Part shown: positions 1-11,345 of the stretch, piece after piece
Position numbering within the stretch: position 1 is the first letter of the stretch
How the letters are laid out: the number at the start of each line of letters is the position of its first letter
From: Basidiobolus meristosporus CBS 931.73
Lineage: Eukaryota; Basidiobolomycota; Basidiobolomycetes; Basidiobolales; Basidiobolaceae
Direction: 5' to 3'
DNA length: 64,000 nt
NCBI GenBank assembly: GCA_002104905.1
Contig: MCFE01000462.1
Location: forward strand, 1 to 64,000
The notes under the pieces: model-generated
Told to the model about the DNA's origin: nothing
Database searches by the model: none
What the model saw: the letters and a program-made list of their open reading frames with translations, nothing else
Translations under genes and position numbers: made by a program

Positions 1-305
1 ACATGATAAGAAGGGTGGTACTGCCATTTCAAACAAATCGTTTTAGTGGTATTTGAAGTTGCCTGGATGTAAATATCCCAATATTCTTACGAAATAATCG
101 CGGTACAAGAGGTATACAGGGTTTGCTCTACAAGATCTGCTCAAACACCAACCTATTAGGCAAATCAATCACATTTAGTGGCACAATCATGGCAACAATT
201 GTATGGCAAGTACGTCAGATTTGCTAATCGTCAATCCTTGCGGGAAGGTCACCCGTTGCTATAAACAGCATCATCCCCATTACTTGCAAGGTCAGTGTCG
301 CATGC

Positions 306-353
306 AAATCCCGCCTTCAGAACACATATAAATCCCGCCTTTAGAATACATAT
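306..353. repeat. 24-bp tandem duplication upstream of the secreted protein
   Basis: Two adjacent 24-bp units (306-329 and 330-353) differ at two positions. They end 16 bp before the predicted start codon, so they lie in the promoter or 5' leader. Confidence 0.8.
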
Positions 354-369
354 GCCATCATCTTTCGAA

Positions 370-759
370 ATGAGAACTTTCATCATTACCGCTCTGCTGT
401 CTACGGCCTTGGGTGTAACGGCACTCAAAAAGCACACCGGCACCGTCAGTGGAGAATTATACATGAGCGGAGCTTTCTATGATACCGTGCAAGGAAGCGT
501 CAACATTGACGGGATCAACCACAAGATCAAGTGGCAAGGTACTGCCACCTCCGGACAAAGATACTGCGATCCTTCGGAGGATGCCTGTATTGATTTCAAG
601 AATGGAGGAAATCCTGTCATCTCATACTGCCAAGGATCCATCACTCTACCCACCAAGTGTAAAATCACCCAAAGAAAAGCCTGTGATGATGGTAGGTGTC
701 CCCTCCAGGTTAGGTGGACCATTGAGAAGCAAGAATTCAGCATAAACTGCTCCACTTGA
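370..759 (+). CDS. small secreted cysteine-rich protein
   Basis: Single-exon ORF of 129 aa from the ATG at 370. The frame stays open upstream, but the start at 370 gives a typical signal peptide: Met-Arg-Thr, then a hydrophobic run of isoleucine, leucine and alanine ending near residue 20. The mature part holds seven cysteines, mostly in the C-terminal half, which suggests disulphide bonding outside the cell. I do not recognise the family. A secreted effector-like or antimicrobial-type protein is possible, but nothing in the sequence fixes a function. Short tandem duplications lie just upstream (306-353) and over the stop codon (740 to about 900). Confidence 0.6.
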   Translation: MRTFIITALLSTALGVTALKKHTGTVSGELYMSGAFYDTVQGSVNIDGINHKIKWQGTATSGQRYCDPSEDACIDFKNGGNPVISYCQGSITLPTKCKITQRKACDDGRCPLQVRWTIEKQEFSINCST

Positions 760-900
760 AAAGCCAGTAAAGCTGTTTATTTTGATCAACTCATGTGGCA
801 ATCAATGTCTTTGGAATAAATCGGCATAAACTGCACCTCTTAAAAGCAGTTAAGCTGTTTATATTAATCGACTCATGTGGTAATCAATGTCTCTGGAATA
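740..900. repeat. ~84-bp tandem duplication spanning the stop codon
   Basis: The block starting at 740 (last codons, stop and 3' flank of the secreted-protein gene) is repeated from 824 with about 80% identity by eye. Both units contain a shared string near the end, 'actcatgtgg', followed by 'aatcaatgtct'. The second copy is non-coding. Confidence 0.7.
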
Positions 901-1677
901 TGCCACCTGCAAGATCCATTTGTTTGTTTAGCATGGCAATACTTACAAAGCAAGTTATAATGGTCATCTATTAGTTGTGGCTTGAGCCCCCTTGTATATG
1001 TTGATATTGTTACTCATCGAAGTGGCTATACATCACTGTCTCCACCCACTATAAACTACTTACTCATTGAGATTATTACAGTCGCCAACCATGTGATCTT
1101 CGACAAATGTCCGCTGTAGGTATACGTATTCCCAGTAACCGTAGCATCCTTGACTCACTAACTCTTTCATATTGTTGAGTTACGAGGCGCAAATTACTTG
1201 CTATTTATATGTAAGTGCATTGGGTAACAGTTTACTGCCCTGCTGATGAATGATTCCAGATATACTCACAAAACCATTAGGTGGATACAAATCAGAATAT
1301 CTCACTCCACAACTCAAATCAGAATATCTTACTCCACAACTGGGCCTATTGAATACGAATATTTGATTGAGTGGGAGTGTTGTAAACTTTACAATCATTC
1401 CTAAATACTCCATGAGCTTAGTCACGTAGATTGCATGATTCTACCCCTCAAGGCGTATATCCTACTTTCTCGGATAGACATTACCGGCCAGCATATCAAG
1501 TAAACCGTACATTGTGCTGATAAGTGCACTAAACAGAGACAAGTGCGATGGTGGGCTTGTTTATATATAAAGAACTTCAAGATTACAAGTAGCATCTATA
1601 GAATATGAAGATATAAAATTACAAAATGCAGGGCAAGAATACCACAACTTGCCTGGTATCTATATTCATCAAGTGAT
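901..1677. other. intergenic region with a 27-bp tandem repeat
   Basis: No supported gene. A 27-bp unit is repeated directly at 1288-1314 and 1315-1341 with one mismatch. On the minus strand, a short open stretch near 1260-1285 encodes PPNGFVS, the same heptapeptide found near the N-terminus of the neighbouring aquaporin-like gene (see findings). Confidence 0.5.
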
Positions 1678-2681
1678 TTAACACGTCTTCGGTTTTTCAG
1701 CTTCATGATGTGGAGGTGCGACCCAGTACATGACACCTTGAACAATACTAGCACAGAGGGGGGCAATCCAAGGGATCCAGTGTTCCTGGTAGTTTCCAGA
1801 GGCAACGGCTACGCCCAAAAACTTGGCAGGGTTGGCTCCAACACCACCAAATCCATCAGTAATACCACCACTGACATAAATATTCACACCAAGGGCCAAA
1901 GCGACGCAGATAGGGCCAACAACGGGGCCAAACACCTTCTGTTGCTTAGGGTCAATACCAGTACCCCAGGTGATCCATACATATGACCAACTAAACAAGA
2001 ACTCCAGGCAGAAAGCTTGTCCAACAGTTACGACATCAGGCTTGAAGCCCCAGGAGCCAAGTTTAGTAGCCTCAGTGACCACTTCACCACAAGCAGCGCG
2101 AAGAAGGGCACCTCCAAGGATGGCACCAACGCAGTGCATAAACAAATAGATGATGGCACGGGGAACAGAGCAGAGACGAGTCCATACAGCAGTCCAGGTA
2201 ATAAGAGGATTGAAATGGGCACCGGAGACAGAGGCAGAACCCATTATAAAAAGAGCAAGGGTTACGAAGACACCCAAACCAACATCGAGGGATACAACAG
2301 GGCCTCCAACTTGGACGGCCCACACGGTCACACCACAGGAAACCAAAACGTATAATGCCATCAGGAACATTTCATGAACACCTGAGCGCCAGATTTTTGG
2401 ATTGCGAAATTCAGACCAGTCTAACATTTGAGCCATTGTCAAATGATCTTCATCAGCGACGATATCAGGATGGAACTCAGGTGTTGCAAGACCAGAGAGG
2501 GACTTCCTGTGAGGAATAGCGTTGAGAGAGCCTGCCGACTACGAGTGATGTGTTGCTCCAGTGAAGCGAGATGTTCAGCAGATAGAGGGATACCAAGGTT
2601 AAGAGTAGCTTCGTGAGGTCTAAGCTCGGTGGCTCCTTGACTAACAAAGCCATTGGGAGGGCTGAGTCTTGAAGATTCCAT
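1678..2681 (-). CDS. aquaporin / aquaglyceroporin-like MIP channel
   Basis: Two exons: 2681..2594 and 2531..1678, joined across a 62-nt GT-AG intron (2593..2532), giving 313 aa. Without the intron, the N-terminal ORF and the channel ORF are in different frames; splicing joins them in phase 1. The protein has about six hydrophobic segments and the two MIP half-helix motifs. The first reads SGAHFNPL (NPL in place of NPA) and the second GANPAK (canonical NPA). MIP channels move water or small solutes such as glycerol across membranes. The soluble N-terminal extension of about 75 residues fits fungal MIP proteins. Substrate cannot be told from sequence alone. Confidence 0.85.
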
Positions 2682-2725
2682 TATAAGGTATTAGGTATAG
2701 TATGATATTGCGGGGTGGTCGACCA

Positions 2726-2734
2726 ATTTATATA
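2726..2734 (-). promoter_or_regulatory. TATA-like box of the aquaporin-like gene
   Basis: On the minus strand this reads TATATAAAT, about 45 bp upstream of the ATG at 2681. The position suits a core promoter. No other support. Confidence 0.35.
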
Positions 2735-3839
2735 CCTTATTGATGGTCTCATCGATTGTTCTTTTCAATATCGGTGAACCAGAAACCAATCCGAATTTTC
2801 AAAATGCCTAAACAACGCAATTGGATTGCTATTTTCTGATGATGTAATTCAGAGCTTTTCCTAATTAGCCCGACATGGTTAGTGTATCAATCTCCCAAAG
2901 AAGAGAATTTCGATACTATAGCCGGATAGTGAGTGACTTTTTCTCCATATTTGGCATTTTCGAATTGCCAAATCGATTTAACTTTGTTTCAGCCTCCAGG
3001 TCGAGAGCTGGCACGTTGTAGACACAGAATTTTCGAATATGAGAACCATTTGCTGTGCACATTCAGTGATCTGATGGATTTCCATAATCGAATTCTGAGA
3101 TAAGATTACATGGCTTAGTTATGTTTCCAAGTACCTGTGCATTCACTCGATGAGTTATCGACGCGAATCTACGATGTGTAGGGTATCACCAACTTCTATG
3201 ATACGATTGTCTATGCACATGACACTGCGTAATATGAGCTAGGATATCACATAGTATCACATAGTGACTGTATAAAAGCATGAAAGGATATCACGTCTAT
3301 ATGCTTGCTTATATTCCAGTAAGCTCTGCAGGATACAGTCTCGTTCGTATTCTTACAGATCTGCATATATACACCGTGTGATCTAATTCCGCTTTCATGA
3401 TACTAATGAGCAATAGATGCTGCATCCAGATCATCACGTATATGACAGTCTCACCTCTTCTAAAAGCTGGAACCCTAATACAAGATCACTGACGACATGC
3501 CAACATTTGAACGGCAGTCTTCAAAAAGATGTGTTTGCACGAATAAGGTGCTGCTTAAATCATAATGCATGATGCGAAGTTTCGGGATCTACCTGTAGTA
3601 TTCCATAAGTATCCATTTCATGACTAGAACGAAGGCATATGCACCCACATCTACAGCACTATTCACTAGTACAGATACTGGTTGAAAAGTGCTACCTTGA
3701 GACAAGCTGGTGAGAAGGCCATTTGTTAACAGCCCCGATTCTCAGAGGGTCCGGGGATACATACGAAATAGTAGAAACCTCAGAGGCTTTTCTGATTTTG
3801 ACTCCTAGCGCTCGAAGCCAGTGAGGTGCATAAAGGGAT
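2735..3839. other. intergenic, AT-rich, nothing recognised
   Basis: Only short, stop-ridden frames on both strands. A short direct repeat, 'tatcacatag', occurs twice around 3244-3263. No RNA gene or mobile element was recognised. Confidence 0.4.
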
Positions 3840-4284
3840 TCATAAGTTGAGTTGATCATTTCGAGTGAGCTTTGCATCAAAATGTCTAGGCACCTAAAGT
3901 ATCAAAAGGATGAGAAGATGAGAGAGGCGGGGAAAGTACCAAAAGGATGAGGGTAAGTAAAAAGGTCACCCCAGCCCATACTCTCCAGGAGATATCATCA
4001 ACTTCAGCAGTAAGATGGGAATAGCTTCCAATACCGCAATCCCTATTCAAAGCTTCATGAAACATGGCATACCGAACCAATATCAGAAGTCGCGTACTTG
4101 CAAGCGACGCTAATAACCAAAAACAATGTTTAGAAACAAGGCGACAATGAAATGTAGTAAACAAAATATCCAGACAACCATCTGCGAGGTAGAGTCTGCT
4201 TTGTCCCTTGCATCTATGTGTTCTAGTAACCTTGCCGGTAACCCCGCCCATCTTTGGTGGTAACAGCGTAATTAACGTTATCAT
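3840..4284 (-). CDS. possible small multi-exon membrane protein, model unresolved
   Basis: Minus-strand frames here encode strongly hydrophobic segments. One begins MVVWIFCLLHF near 4182 and another reads GVTFLLTLILL near 3970-3940. An intron with donor GTACTT and acceptor TTTAG (about 3938 to 3894) joins the second segment in phase to a short polar tail ending at the TGA at 3840. Upstream splice sites could not be settled, so the outer coordinate is approximate. The pattern suggests a small protein with several membrane spans, but the family is unknown. It could also be a degraded gene. Confidence 0.3.
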
Positions 4285-4608
4285 GAATTTCGAGTTAAAT
4301 CGGATGAAACGTGCAGTCGAGTACTGGATTCAATTAAACTATTTTGGGTGAACGATGTGCACCGTGCATACTCCACCCATATCTAGAGAGTTGGATAATG
4401 TGATTGTCATCGTATACATAGAACAAGCGCTCAAATGGACCGTTTTGTGGATTTCCGGTAAATGGGACATGTGTTCACATAGAGCATTTGGTGGATTTCC
4501 AGTATATAACAACAGCAATCAGGTTATAAAAATCAAATTGATTCATCATTTACTCATTCAAAACACTGACCAAATGGCAGTGAAATGGTTGCACACACAG
4601 TCAATTCA
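4285..4608. other. intergenic region
   Basis: An open frame on the plus strand (4355-4615) shows no recognisable protein features and overlaps the 3' end of the subtilase. No supported gene. Confidence 0.35.
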
Positions 4609-5852
4609 TTACTGATTGGAGTTATAGACCAAGAGGTTAGGAGTGTCACTGTCCAGACCACTGATGACATTCTGGGTGGCGCCAGCTGAGAGTGCATCGT
4701 ACACTGATTGTGGCGAGCTCAGGCTCCCCTGGGAAAGGTAGAGCGCCGCGACTCCTGCAACGTGAGGACTGGCCATACTAGTGCCCGAGATTCGGTTGGT
4801 CGCAGTGGTGCCTCCGATCCATGCCGAAGTGATGTCTTGTCCAGGTGCGGCAATGTTGACACATTGGCCGTAGTTGGTGAAGCTGGCTGCAGTATCTGAG
4901 ATGGTGGTGGCTGCCACGGTGAATGCTCCGGCGGCATTCGCTGGTGAGACATTGCAAGCATCTTGGCTCTCATTTCCTGCCGCCACAATGAAGCTCACTC
5001 CTGCCTGCACGGCAGAGTTAACTGCCGCCTTGAGGGCTTCACTATTCCCTCCACCAAGTGACATATTCGCCACGCTTCTTCTCCCAGAGCTTCTGGCTCT
5101 TTGCGCCACCCAGTTGATCCCAGCAATGATCCCTGAAGTGCTCCCGCTGCCTGCCCCACTCAGTACCTTGACTCCGATCAGGCTCGCCTTCTTTGCCACA
5201 CCATAGGTGCTTCCTCCAACTGTACCAGCAACATGGGTTCCATGTCCGTTCAGGTCATCCACCGCTTCACCGTTGATGAAGCTGACGGGAAGACTCGCTC
5301 TTCCTCCAAAATCAGAGTGTCTCACATTGATACCGGTATCGATGATATACACATCCACTCCGGCTCCGGCGGTGTCAGGGTAGACGTATGGAGCATTGGG
5401 GTTTCTTGACCTCTGCGAGACTCTGGGCAGTCCCCAGCTGGGCGGATTGTTCTGAGTGCCAGAGATGCTGAAGATCTGCTCAGCCTCCACGTACTCAACA
5501 TCCCCTTGGGCCTTGAGGTCGCTCACCAGTGACTCACTGAACACCCCCGCGTAGGCACTGAAGTCCGCAAATGAGAGCTTGCTCTTGATCTCATTCTTCA
5601 GCGTGTTGTTTCCGCTGCGACCGCGGTTGTACTGATCCAGCTTCGTCTTCAACAGTTGATCCACTAGAGAAATGTTAGCCAGGGACATCGACGTCCAGAG
5701 AGAACTTGAGCATTACCTTTGTTGGGGTCGGCAGCATTCTTGAACTTCACCACGTATCTGTTGGCAATTTCTGGAGCCTGCGCATCTAGGACTGGTGCAC
5801 CAAGGACGACAGCGATCAAGGAGAGTAGAGCAACACCACGAATAGCAACCAT
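4609..5852 (-). CDS. secreted subtilisin-like serine protease (S8, proteinase K type)
   Basis: Two exons: 5852..5717 and 5663..4609, with a 53-nt intron, giving 396 aa. The chosen ATG at 5852 starts a clear signal peptide (hydrophobic run ending VVLGAP). An inhibitor-I9-like propeptide follows (YVVKFKNAA). The catalytic domain carries all three catalytic motifs in the usual order: Asp in IIDTGIN, His in NGHGTHVAGT and Ser in SGTSMASPHVAG, plus the oxyanion-hole Asn in AAGNES. Length and motif spacing match fungal proteinase-K-like endopeptidases. These are exported as zymogens and degrade extracellular protein. Saprotrophic and animal-associated fungi both use them. Confidence 0.95.
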
Positions 5853-5884
5853 TGTTTCTGTATAGACATGTTGATGCTGAACGC

Positions 5885-5891
5885 TTTTATA
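5885..5891 (-). promoter_or_regulatory. TATA-like box of the subtilase gene
   Basis: Reads TATAAAA on the minus strand, about 33 bp upstream of the chosen ATG at 5852. The spacing implies a very short 5' leader if it is used. Confidence 0.35.
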
Positions 5892-6505
5892 GAGCTTGTC
5901 TCTTCCTCCGGGCACTTTTCGTTACGTGGGAATCATATCCGAGAAACCGGCTGGGCAAAAATTAATTTTGACAAATGCGGCGGCTCCTGACCTGGTCTTC
6001 CTAATGGTTGTACCCCGAGTATTGGCTCTGTCATAGATATAGGAAATGATCGACCAGCGGAATATAATGCAAGCTCCAGAACTTTACCCAAGCATGATTC
6101 GTAAAATAAGCGGTTGGGGAAGGGATAGCTATGTGAGATCTTTCTCACAAGCATCAAGCAACCTGCAATAAGTGAGGCCGTGGGAAACGTAAATAACCTC
6201 TGAAAGTGACCAACTCAAAATGACGTGCGTCAGATTGGTTAATTTGACTATCGAATGTTGGATCGCCAAGTGTCACATATTTCCCACATTTTCAGTTATT
6301 TGGTGGCGCCTCGCTAGTCTGGATTGAGAATAATATCTCACCACCCGCTGTGATTTTGTTCATGCAGTGGGATCCGACCTAGGGTCGATAAATTTGGGCT
6401 ATGCTCTCACATGCCGACACGTGCGTGACTTCTCATAAACTGGTCATTTTATTAGAACAAAACGAGTTGGTGGCCAGCGCGAAACCTCACCGACTATTCC
6501 GGTAT
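5892..6505. other. intergenic region between subtilase and SEC5
   Basis: Upstream region of the subtilase and 3' flank of SEC5. No coding signal stands out. It probably holds the protease promoter. Confidence 0.4.
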
Positions 6506-9500
6506 TTACTTGAACCTGAAGCACATGAACTGAGTCTGAGTAGCCACTCTGGTGGCCTCCAGGATCCCTTTCACATTCTCCACCTGCTCTCGCGCCAGGT
6601 CCCGCTTGCCGTTCCCCCCAGCATTTCGGTTGGCCTCCTCCAGAGTGGCGTAGATCAGTTTGAACGTTTCGGATGCGGTGGTGGTGAAATAGGTGGCGAG
6701 GACCTGGTTGAAGAATTCCACCTCCAGAGTGGCCTGTAAGAAACCCCCGGAACCCACCTTGTCGAGCTCCCGGAACGCCCTCAGCAGACATTGCCCGAGG
6801 TTGACCAACAGCTTGGACAGCGCGCGGGAGATGAGTTTCTTGGAGATGGAGCAGATCTCCGAGTGGGCCAACACGATCTGAAGCAACGCTTCGAAAACGT
6901 AGGATCGAATGTACGTCGGCTCGTTGGAAGTGCACCAGTCGAACCCACTGAAGAGGATGCCTTTCTTGATGATTTCGTTGACTGGGGTGCCGATCCGTTT
7001 CAGATACTCTTCGAACAGGGATGAATCCAGGCTATCCACCAGATCGACCAGTTTCTACATGTCAAAGGCAGCTTGAATTAGTCCCCAATGCTGGTCCCCA
7101 CACAAATGCCCCCCACTCACCTGTACGATATCGGAAGTGTTCCCCTTGAAGGAAAGCTCAAACACTCTGGTCAGCTCCAAGATGATCATGGCCCGGAATT
7201 CACCCAAGGTCTCCAGCGTATGAAGTATGACTAGGTTCTGCAATGCTGTTAGTGCAAGCCTTGACGGCTTCCCCGAATGGCTGCTTACCATGGAAACCTC
7301 TTCTGAGCCCGGAAGGGTCACCGGAGCCGAAGCATCTTGACTGGCCTGGCCGAACACCGCATAGTTCAAGGCATCCAGGAAGGAGCACATCGTTTCGAAG
7401 AACGTCTGCTTGATATGGTCGTAGACCTTGGTAGACATCTGTCATCAAAGAAACTGGTTAGGCCAATTGGATAAGCAAGTCAAGAAGGATGCCTTACGTT
7501 GGTGCCTCCACCTTCATCAATACTCTCGGTGTCGACGATGGAGCTGAGCGTGTGGATGGCATACTTCTGGAACTGCGTGAAGTCCTTCAACGAGGCTTTG
7601 CGCGAGGAATAGCGATGGACTTCCGCCAAAAAGAATTGCTTGCAGTCTAACAAATTCGGATCAGAACACCGTAGACAAGGGTTTGGAAACGCCAGTGATA
7701 CTCACCGCTCTTCCAGCATTGACAGAAGCTGGTCACAAAGTTCCATTTCACCGCCTTGAGCAGGTCGGTCAGCTCAGTGGCGACGTGGCCTGCCATGGCC
7801 ATCGAATTCAACTCATTGGAGAATGTGGTGAGGTGAGTGATGATTTGCGTGAGGAAGTAGCCGGTCAGATAGGTGTGGGTAGTGGGCAATTTCACTGCCA
7901 CACTGGCTTCCGAAGGTACCACACGGAATGGACTGTCGGGTGATTGGTCAACGAAAAACTCACCCTCGATGGCGAAAACCTTGGACACCAGACAGGCGTA
8001 GAGAGTGAGGATCTGCTTTGCCATTTCGTGGCATTGCTCAACTTTCTGGATGTTAACACCGTTGCGACGTCTGCGCAGTTGATTCCATATGGATCCATTC
8101 TACAATCGAGATTCCGGGTTAGCGGGGTGTGGGTGGTCGGGGCAAACCAGGGCTACCTTCTTGAATTTGTCATCGATGAATGATCGGGCGATCTTCCAGT
8201 AGTCAGGTAATGACTTGAGCACCACATCCGACAACGCTTTCACAATATTGACGATACTCTGCCATATGTGAACGCCGTTGTCTACACCTAGAGAGGAGTA
8301 CTTTAGTCCGGGGCCAGCCAGCGCGTACGCACAACCACTAACCAGACACGCTTTCCCCGCCCTTGGACTCGATGGCCTTTCGCAACAGGGCTATTCTCTG
8401 AGCAGGCGTGATCTCGGCTTCGGAAAGGTCTACAAAGGCGACGTGTTACCTCCGGAAGCTGCGCGAATCTCTGGCGAAGGGATACAAACCGGCCAGCTTT
8501 CGACACTCCTCTTCGAAGGTGCTGTTCAAGCTTTGTACGATGTATTTGAATTGGCTTTCCAGATAGAACCAGACCGGGTCTATTTTCGAGTCTAGTTCGA
8601 GTAAGTAGCTATCGGAGAGCAGAGCATTGGTTAGCAGCGCGTCAAAAACGACCAGGGAACGTCTTACATGATATTCTTCTCCTGAGCCTCCATGGGAACA
8701 CTGGTATCCCCGAGCTGCTTAAACAGGTTGGTCCTCAAGTGCATGACGATCTCCTCGACCTCCTTCCACACTTTGTCCAGCAGTCTTTTGATGGAGGCAT
8801 TCTCGAATTCGGCCGAGGAGTCCTCTTGCTTCTCCGGATTGAATACGGCATTGGTGAACGACTGCATGGCCACCTTTCCTCTCTTGTAGTCGTGCACTGC
8901 AACCTCGAATTTTTTCTAGAAATCGGTGAGACTCGGGCTCCACTGAGTGACACTACGAAACTGACGAACCTCCTCAATCGACTCTAGCAAGCTGCAGGGG
9001 AGGTTGAAGAGCAGGCGATAGCGGTCAATGGCCGTCAAGGTGCTTCGGATTGTAAGGCCTTTCTGAATACGCGACATGATAGGGCCGAATGCCTCATGGG
9101 CCTTTGCCGTCGTGTCTGTCATCGTGTCAATAAGGGATCCGGCGATTTATTGATGAGGCGGATTACCTTCTAGGCATTGCCGGGTGACTTTGGTTCCGTA
9201 CTCTTCTTTTTCGTCCAGGTTTTTGGTCTTCATCTCCGTGTAGACAACTGCTTCCGTTAACACCTTCCCTTGAGCAGAGGTGGAGGTTTGGTCAGGTCTT
9301 ACCTTCTACGGTGTTCTTGGCACACACGAACCGATCGAAATTATCCTTGACCAAGGTTTTCAACGCCTCGGAGCGCTGCTCAATTGCCGCTCGCAAATGG
9401 TACTTCCCGTGGACGAGCGCCTCGTAGGATGTATCCATGTGAAATTGCTTCATAAACAATGCGGGGTCGAAGGATTTGTCTGTGATGAAGACAGACGCTT

Positions 9501-9998
9501 TGCCTAAGGGGGAATTGATAAGCACGAGTCATAAGGTGTTCGAGGCCATCAAGACGCTGGGTGGACCTTTGCTATAGGTTTCTCGGAGTAAGGACTCGCT
9601 TCTTGACAGCCGACGCTCTCCGAGGAGGCTTCTACAGGATAGGCGACGTTACGTTAGAAAGTCGGGCAAGGAAGGTACATGGTAAACTAACCTGAGATCC
9701 CCTTCTTTAAGCCCCAAAGGATCACCCTCATTCTCCAGTAATTCCTCTTCCTCAACCTCAGGTTTGTCAGCTCTGGCATATGCAAAGTTCGGAACAGCCG
9801 ACCAGGCAAACTCTTCAATATCCAACTCCGGGGTGTCTGTTTCAACCCACGTGTTTGGCTCCAAGGAGTCCAAACTGTAGTGACGTAACACTGGAAATGG
9901 AGAGTCAAAAGAGGAACTGTAAGTTATCGAAAAATGACACAAGGGATGCACCACAAGTACACACGCTCTGCTTCGTCGAACCGTTTGAAAAAGCTCAT
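6506..9998 (-). CDS. SEC5: exocyst complex subunit Sec5
   Basis: Fifteen exons rebuilt with consistent phases: 9998..9965, 9890..9692, 9631..9567, 9503..9303, 9247..9167, 9115..8970, 8915..8668, 8608..8490, 8429..8343, 8287..8157, 8099..7706, 7646..7498, 7438..7289, 7237..7121, 7054..6506. The product is 889 aa, a normal length for fungal Sec5. Recognition rests on the N-terminal block (LRHYSLDSLEP, then DPLGLKE), the segment SFDPALF...FDRFVCAKNTV, and a C-terminal helical block ending GGFLQATLEVEFFNQ. Sec5 is a subunit of the octameric exocyst, which tethers secretory vesicles to the plasma membrane at growth sites. The first exon is very short (11 codons). An in-frame stop lies just upstream, so the start at 9998 is well fixed. 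Confidence 0.85.
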
Positions 9999-10482
9999 CA
10001 GGCTGTACTCGAGGGATTTCTTGGCGATATATCAAAGGAATTGGTCGGTTTCTCCCGTTCTTTATGGGTCGTGTTCAGAAGAAAGTCAAGAGGGTTTCGG
10101 TATTTTACGCCTCGAAGGCAACTGGGTACTCTTGCTTGTGGCGGATTAGGAAGTGGGAGCGAAACTAAGAAGAAATGCTGAAGGATGATAACCACCAAGC
10201 GTCGTTAAGGCAGTCGAGTTGTTAATATTGCCTAGTAACTTGCGTTTGAACTTCGATTTTATACAAATGTTCAACAAATGCTGGGAAAACAATCCATGAT
10301 TCGGCCCAATTTACTTAATTATCTACCTCAACTAAGCCAACTTCACATGGCTATCACACAATTAGAATCCGTGAAAATGATTGTATCATACAAGATCGAA
10401 CAGGTTGCAATTGATAGTATATTGCTAGACAACATGTATTCTTCAGGTTATATATATGTCAATGGTGGTAGTGCTGCTTATA
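9999..10482. other. intergenic region upstream of SEC5
   Basis: Plus-strand open frames here show no recognisable features and are treated as chance. The region probably carries the SEC5 promoter and the 3' flank of the neighbouring minus-strand gene. Confidence 0.35.
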
Positions 10483-11085
10483 TCAAAAGGGCAAAGGTGG
10501 GTTCAGCTTCAAGGATTTCTTGAGCTCCTTCCTCCGGCTCAGTGCTAGCTGTTTGCGTGATTGCAATTCCCTCAGGACCTCTATGTATTTATGGAGCTGC
10601 TCGTTAGAAACCTGCCAAGTTTGTGGCTAGTGATAGAAGAGGACCTTGTTTGTTTTCTGACGAGCGGTAACGTTTCAGAAGCTCAAGGAAACCATGACCC
10701 TCTTTTTTTTCCGGAGTCAAAGAATTCTCTGCCTCCTGGAAAGGTTGATTGTTAAGAAGAGTTCCCAGGGAAATGAAGCAAAACTAAACAGCCACCTCTT
10801 GTAAGATCTTTTTCGTCGTTTGTCGGGCTATGAGTAGGCTCTCTAAATCGCGTATGGAGGTTTCAAGACTCAGTGCGTGGTCAAAACGGTTCTTCGTATG
10901 CATGGAAAGCAATTCAAGCCTATGATATAGATGCACCCTAACACAGGCAAATCTTAATATTGGCACAAAAACAAAGCACACGGGCGTACTAACAATTCGT
11001 CCCTACTCACTGAATACTCTGGATCTGTGGAAAAGGCGGTGTGTAGACCAGCCAAAGTGTCTTCCAGGTATTTCACGTCTTCCAT
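10483..11085 (-). CDS. small coiled-coil protein, exon structure unresolved
   Basis: A first exon from the ATG at 11085 begins MEDVKYLEDTLAGL and ends at a good donor, GTGAGT, near 11010. A charged, helix-rich segment follows on the same strand (10900-10796, with LETSIRDLESLL) and ends at another plausible donor. A lysine- and glutamate-rich tail near 10600-10483 closes with a TGA at 10485. The pieces look like one small coiled-coil protein of roughly 150 residues. I could not join them all without a frame conflict around 10886 and 10680. The family is unrecognised; a small subunit of a nuclear or kinetochore complex would be a guess. Confidence 0.4.
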
Positions 11086-11345
11086 AGCAGGATGATAGAA
11101 TCGACATGTATATAATGGGAAGGTTTATTAAGTAGAATGAAATTATCTGATATAGGCAATCGATGAATGATTGATTCTACCAAGAAATAATGTCCAAGTG
11201 CATCGATGACAATTCAACCATATTTACAGAAAAAGATGCCTAAAACTGAAACAAGCACAGGAATAAATAAAATCAGTCCGAAATACTATTTACACAAGTC
11301 TTTCAGAGGGCAGGGCAAACATGCTACATTCACAGTCAATCCGCC

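Noticed and set aside
6401-6739. 112-codon plus-strand ORF
   Set aside because: Antisense to the last exon of SEC5, with no domain of its own.
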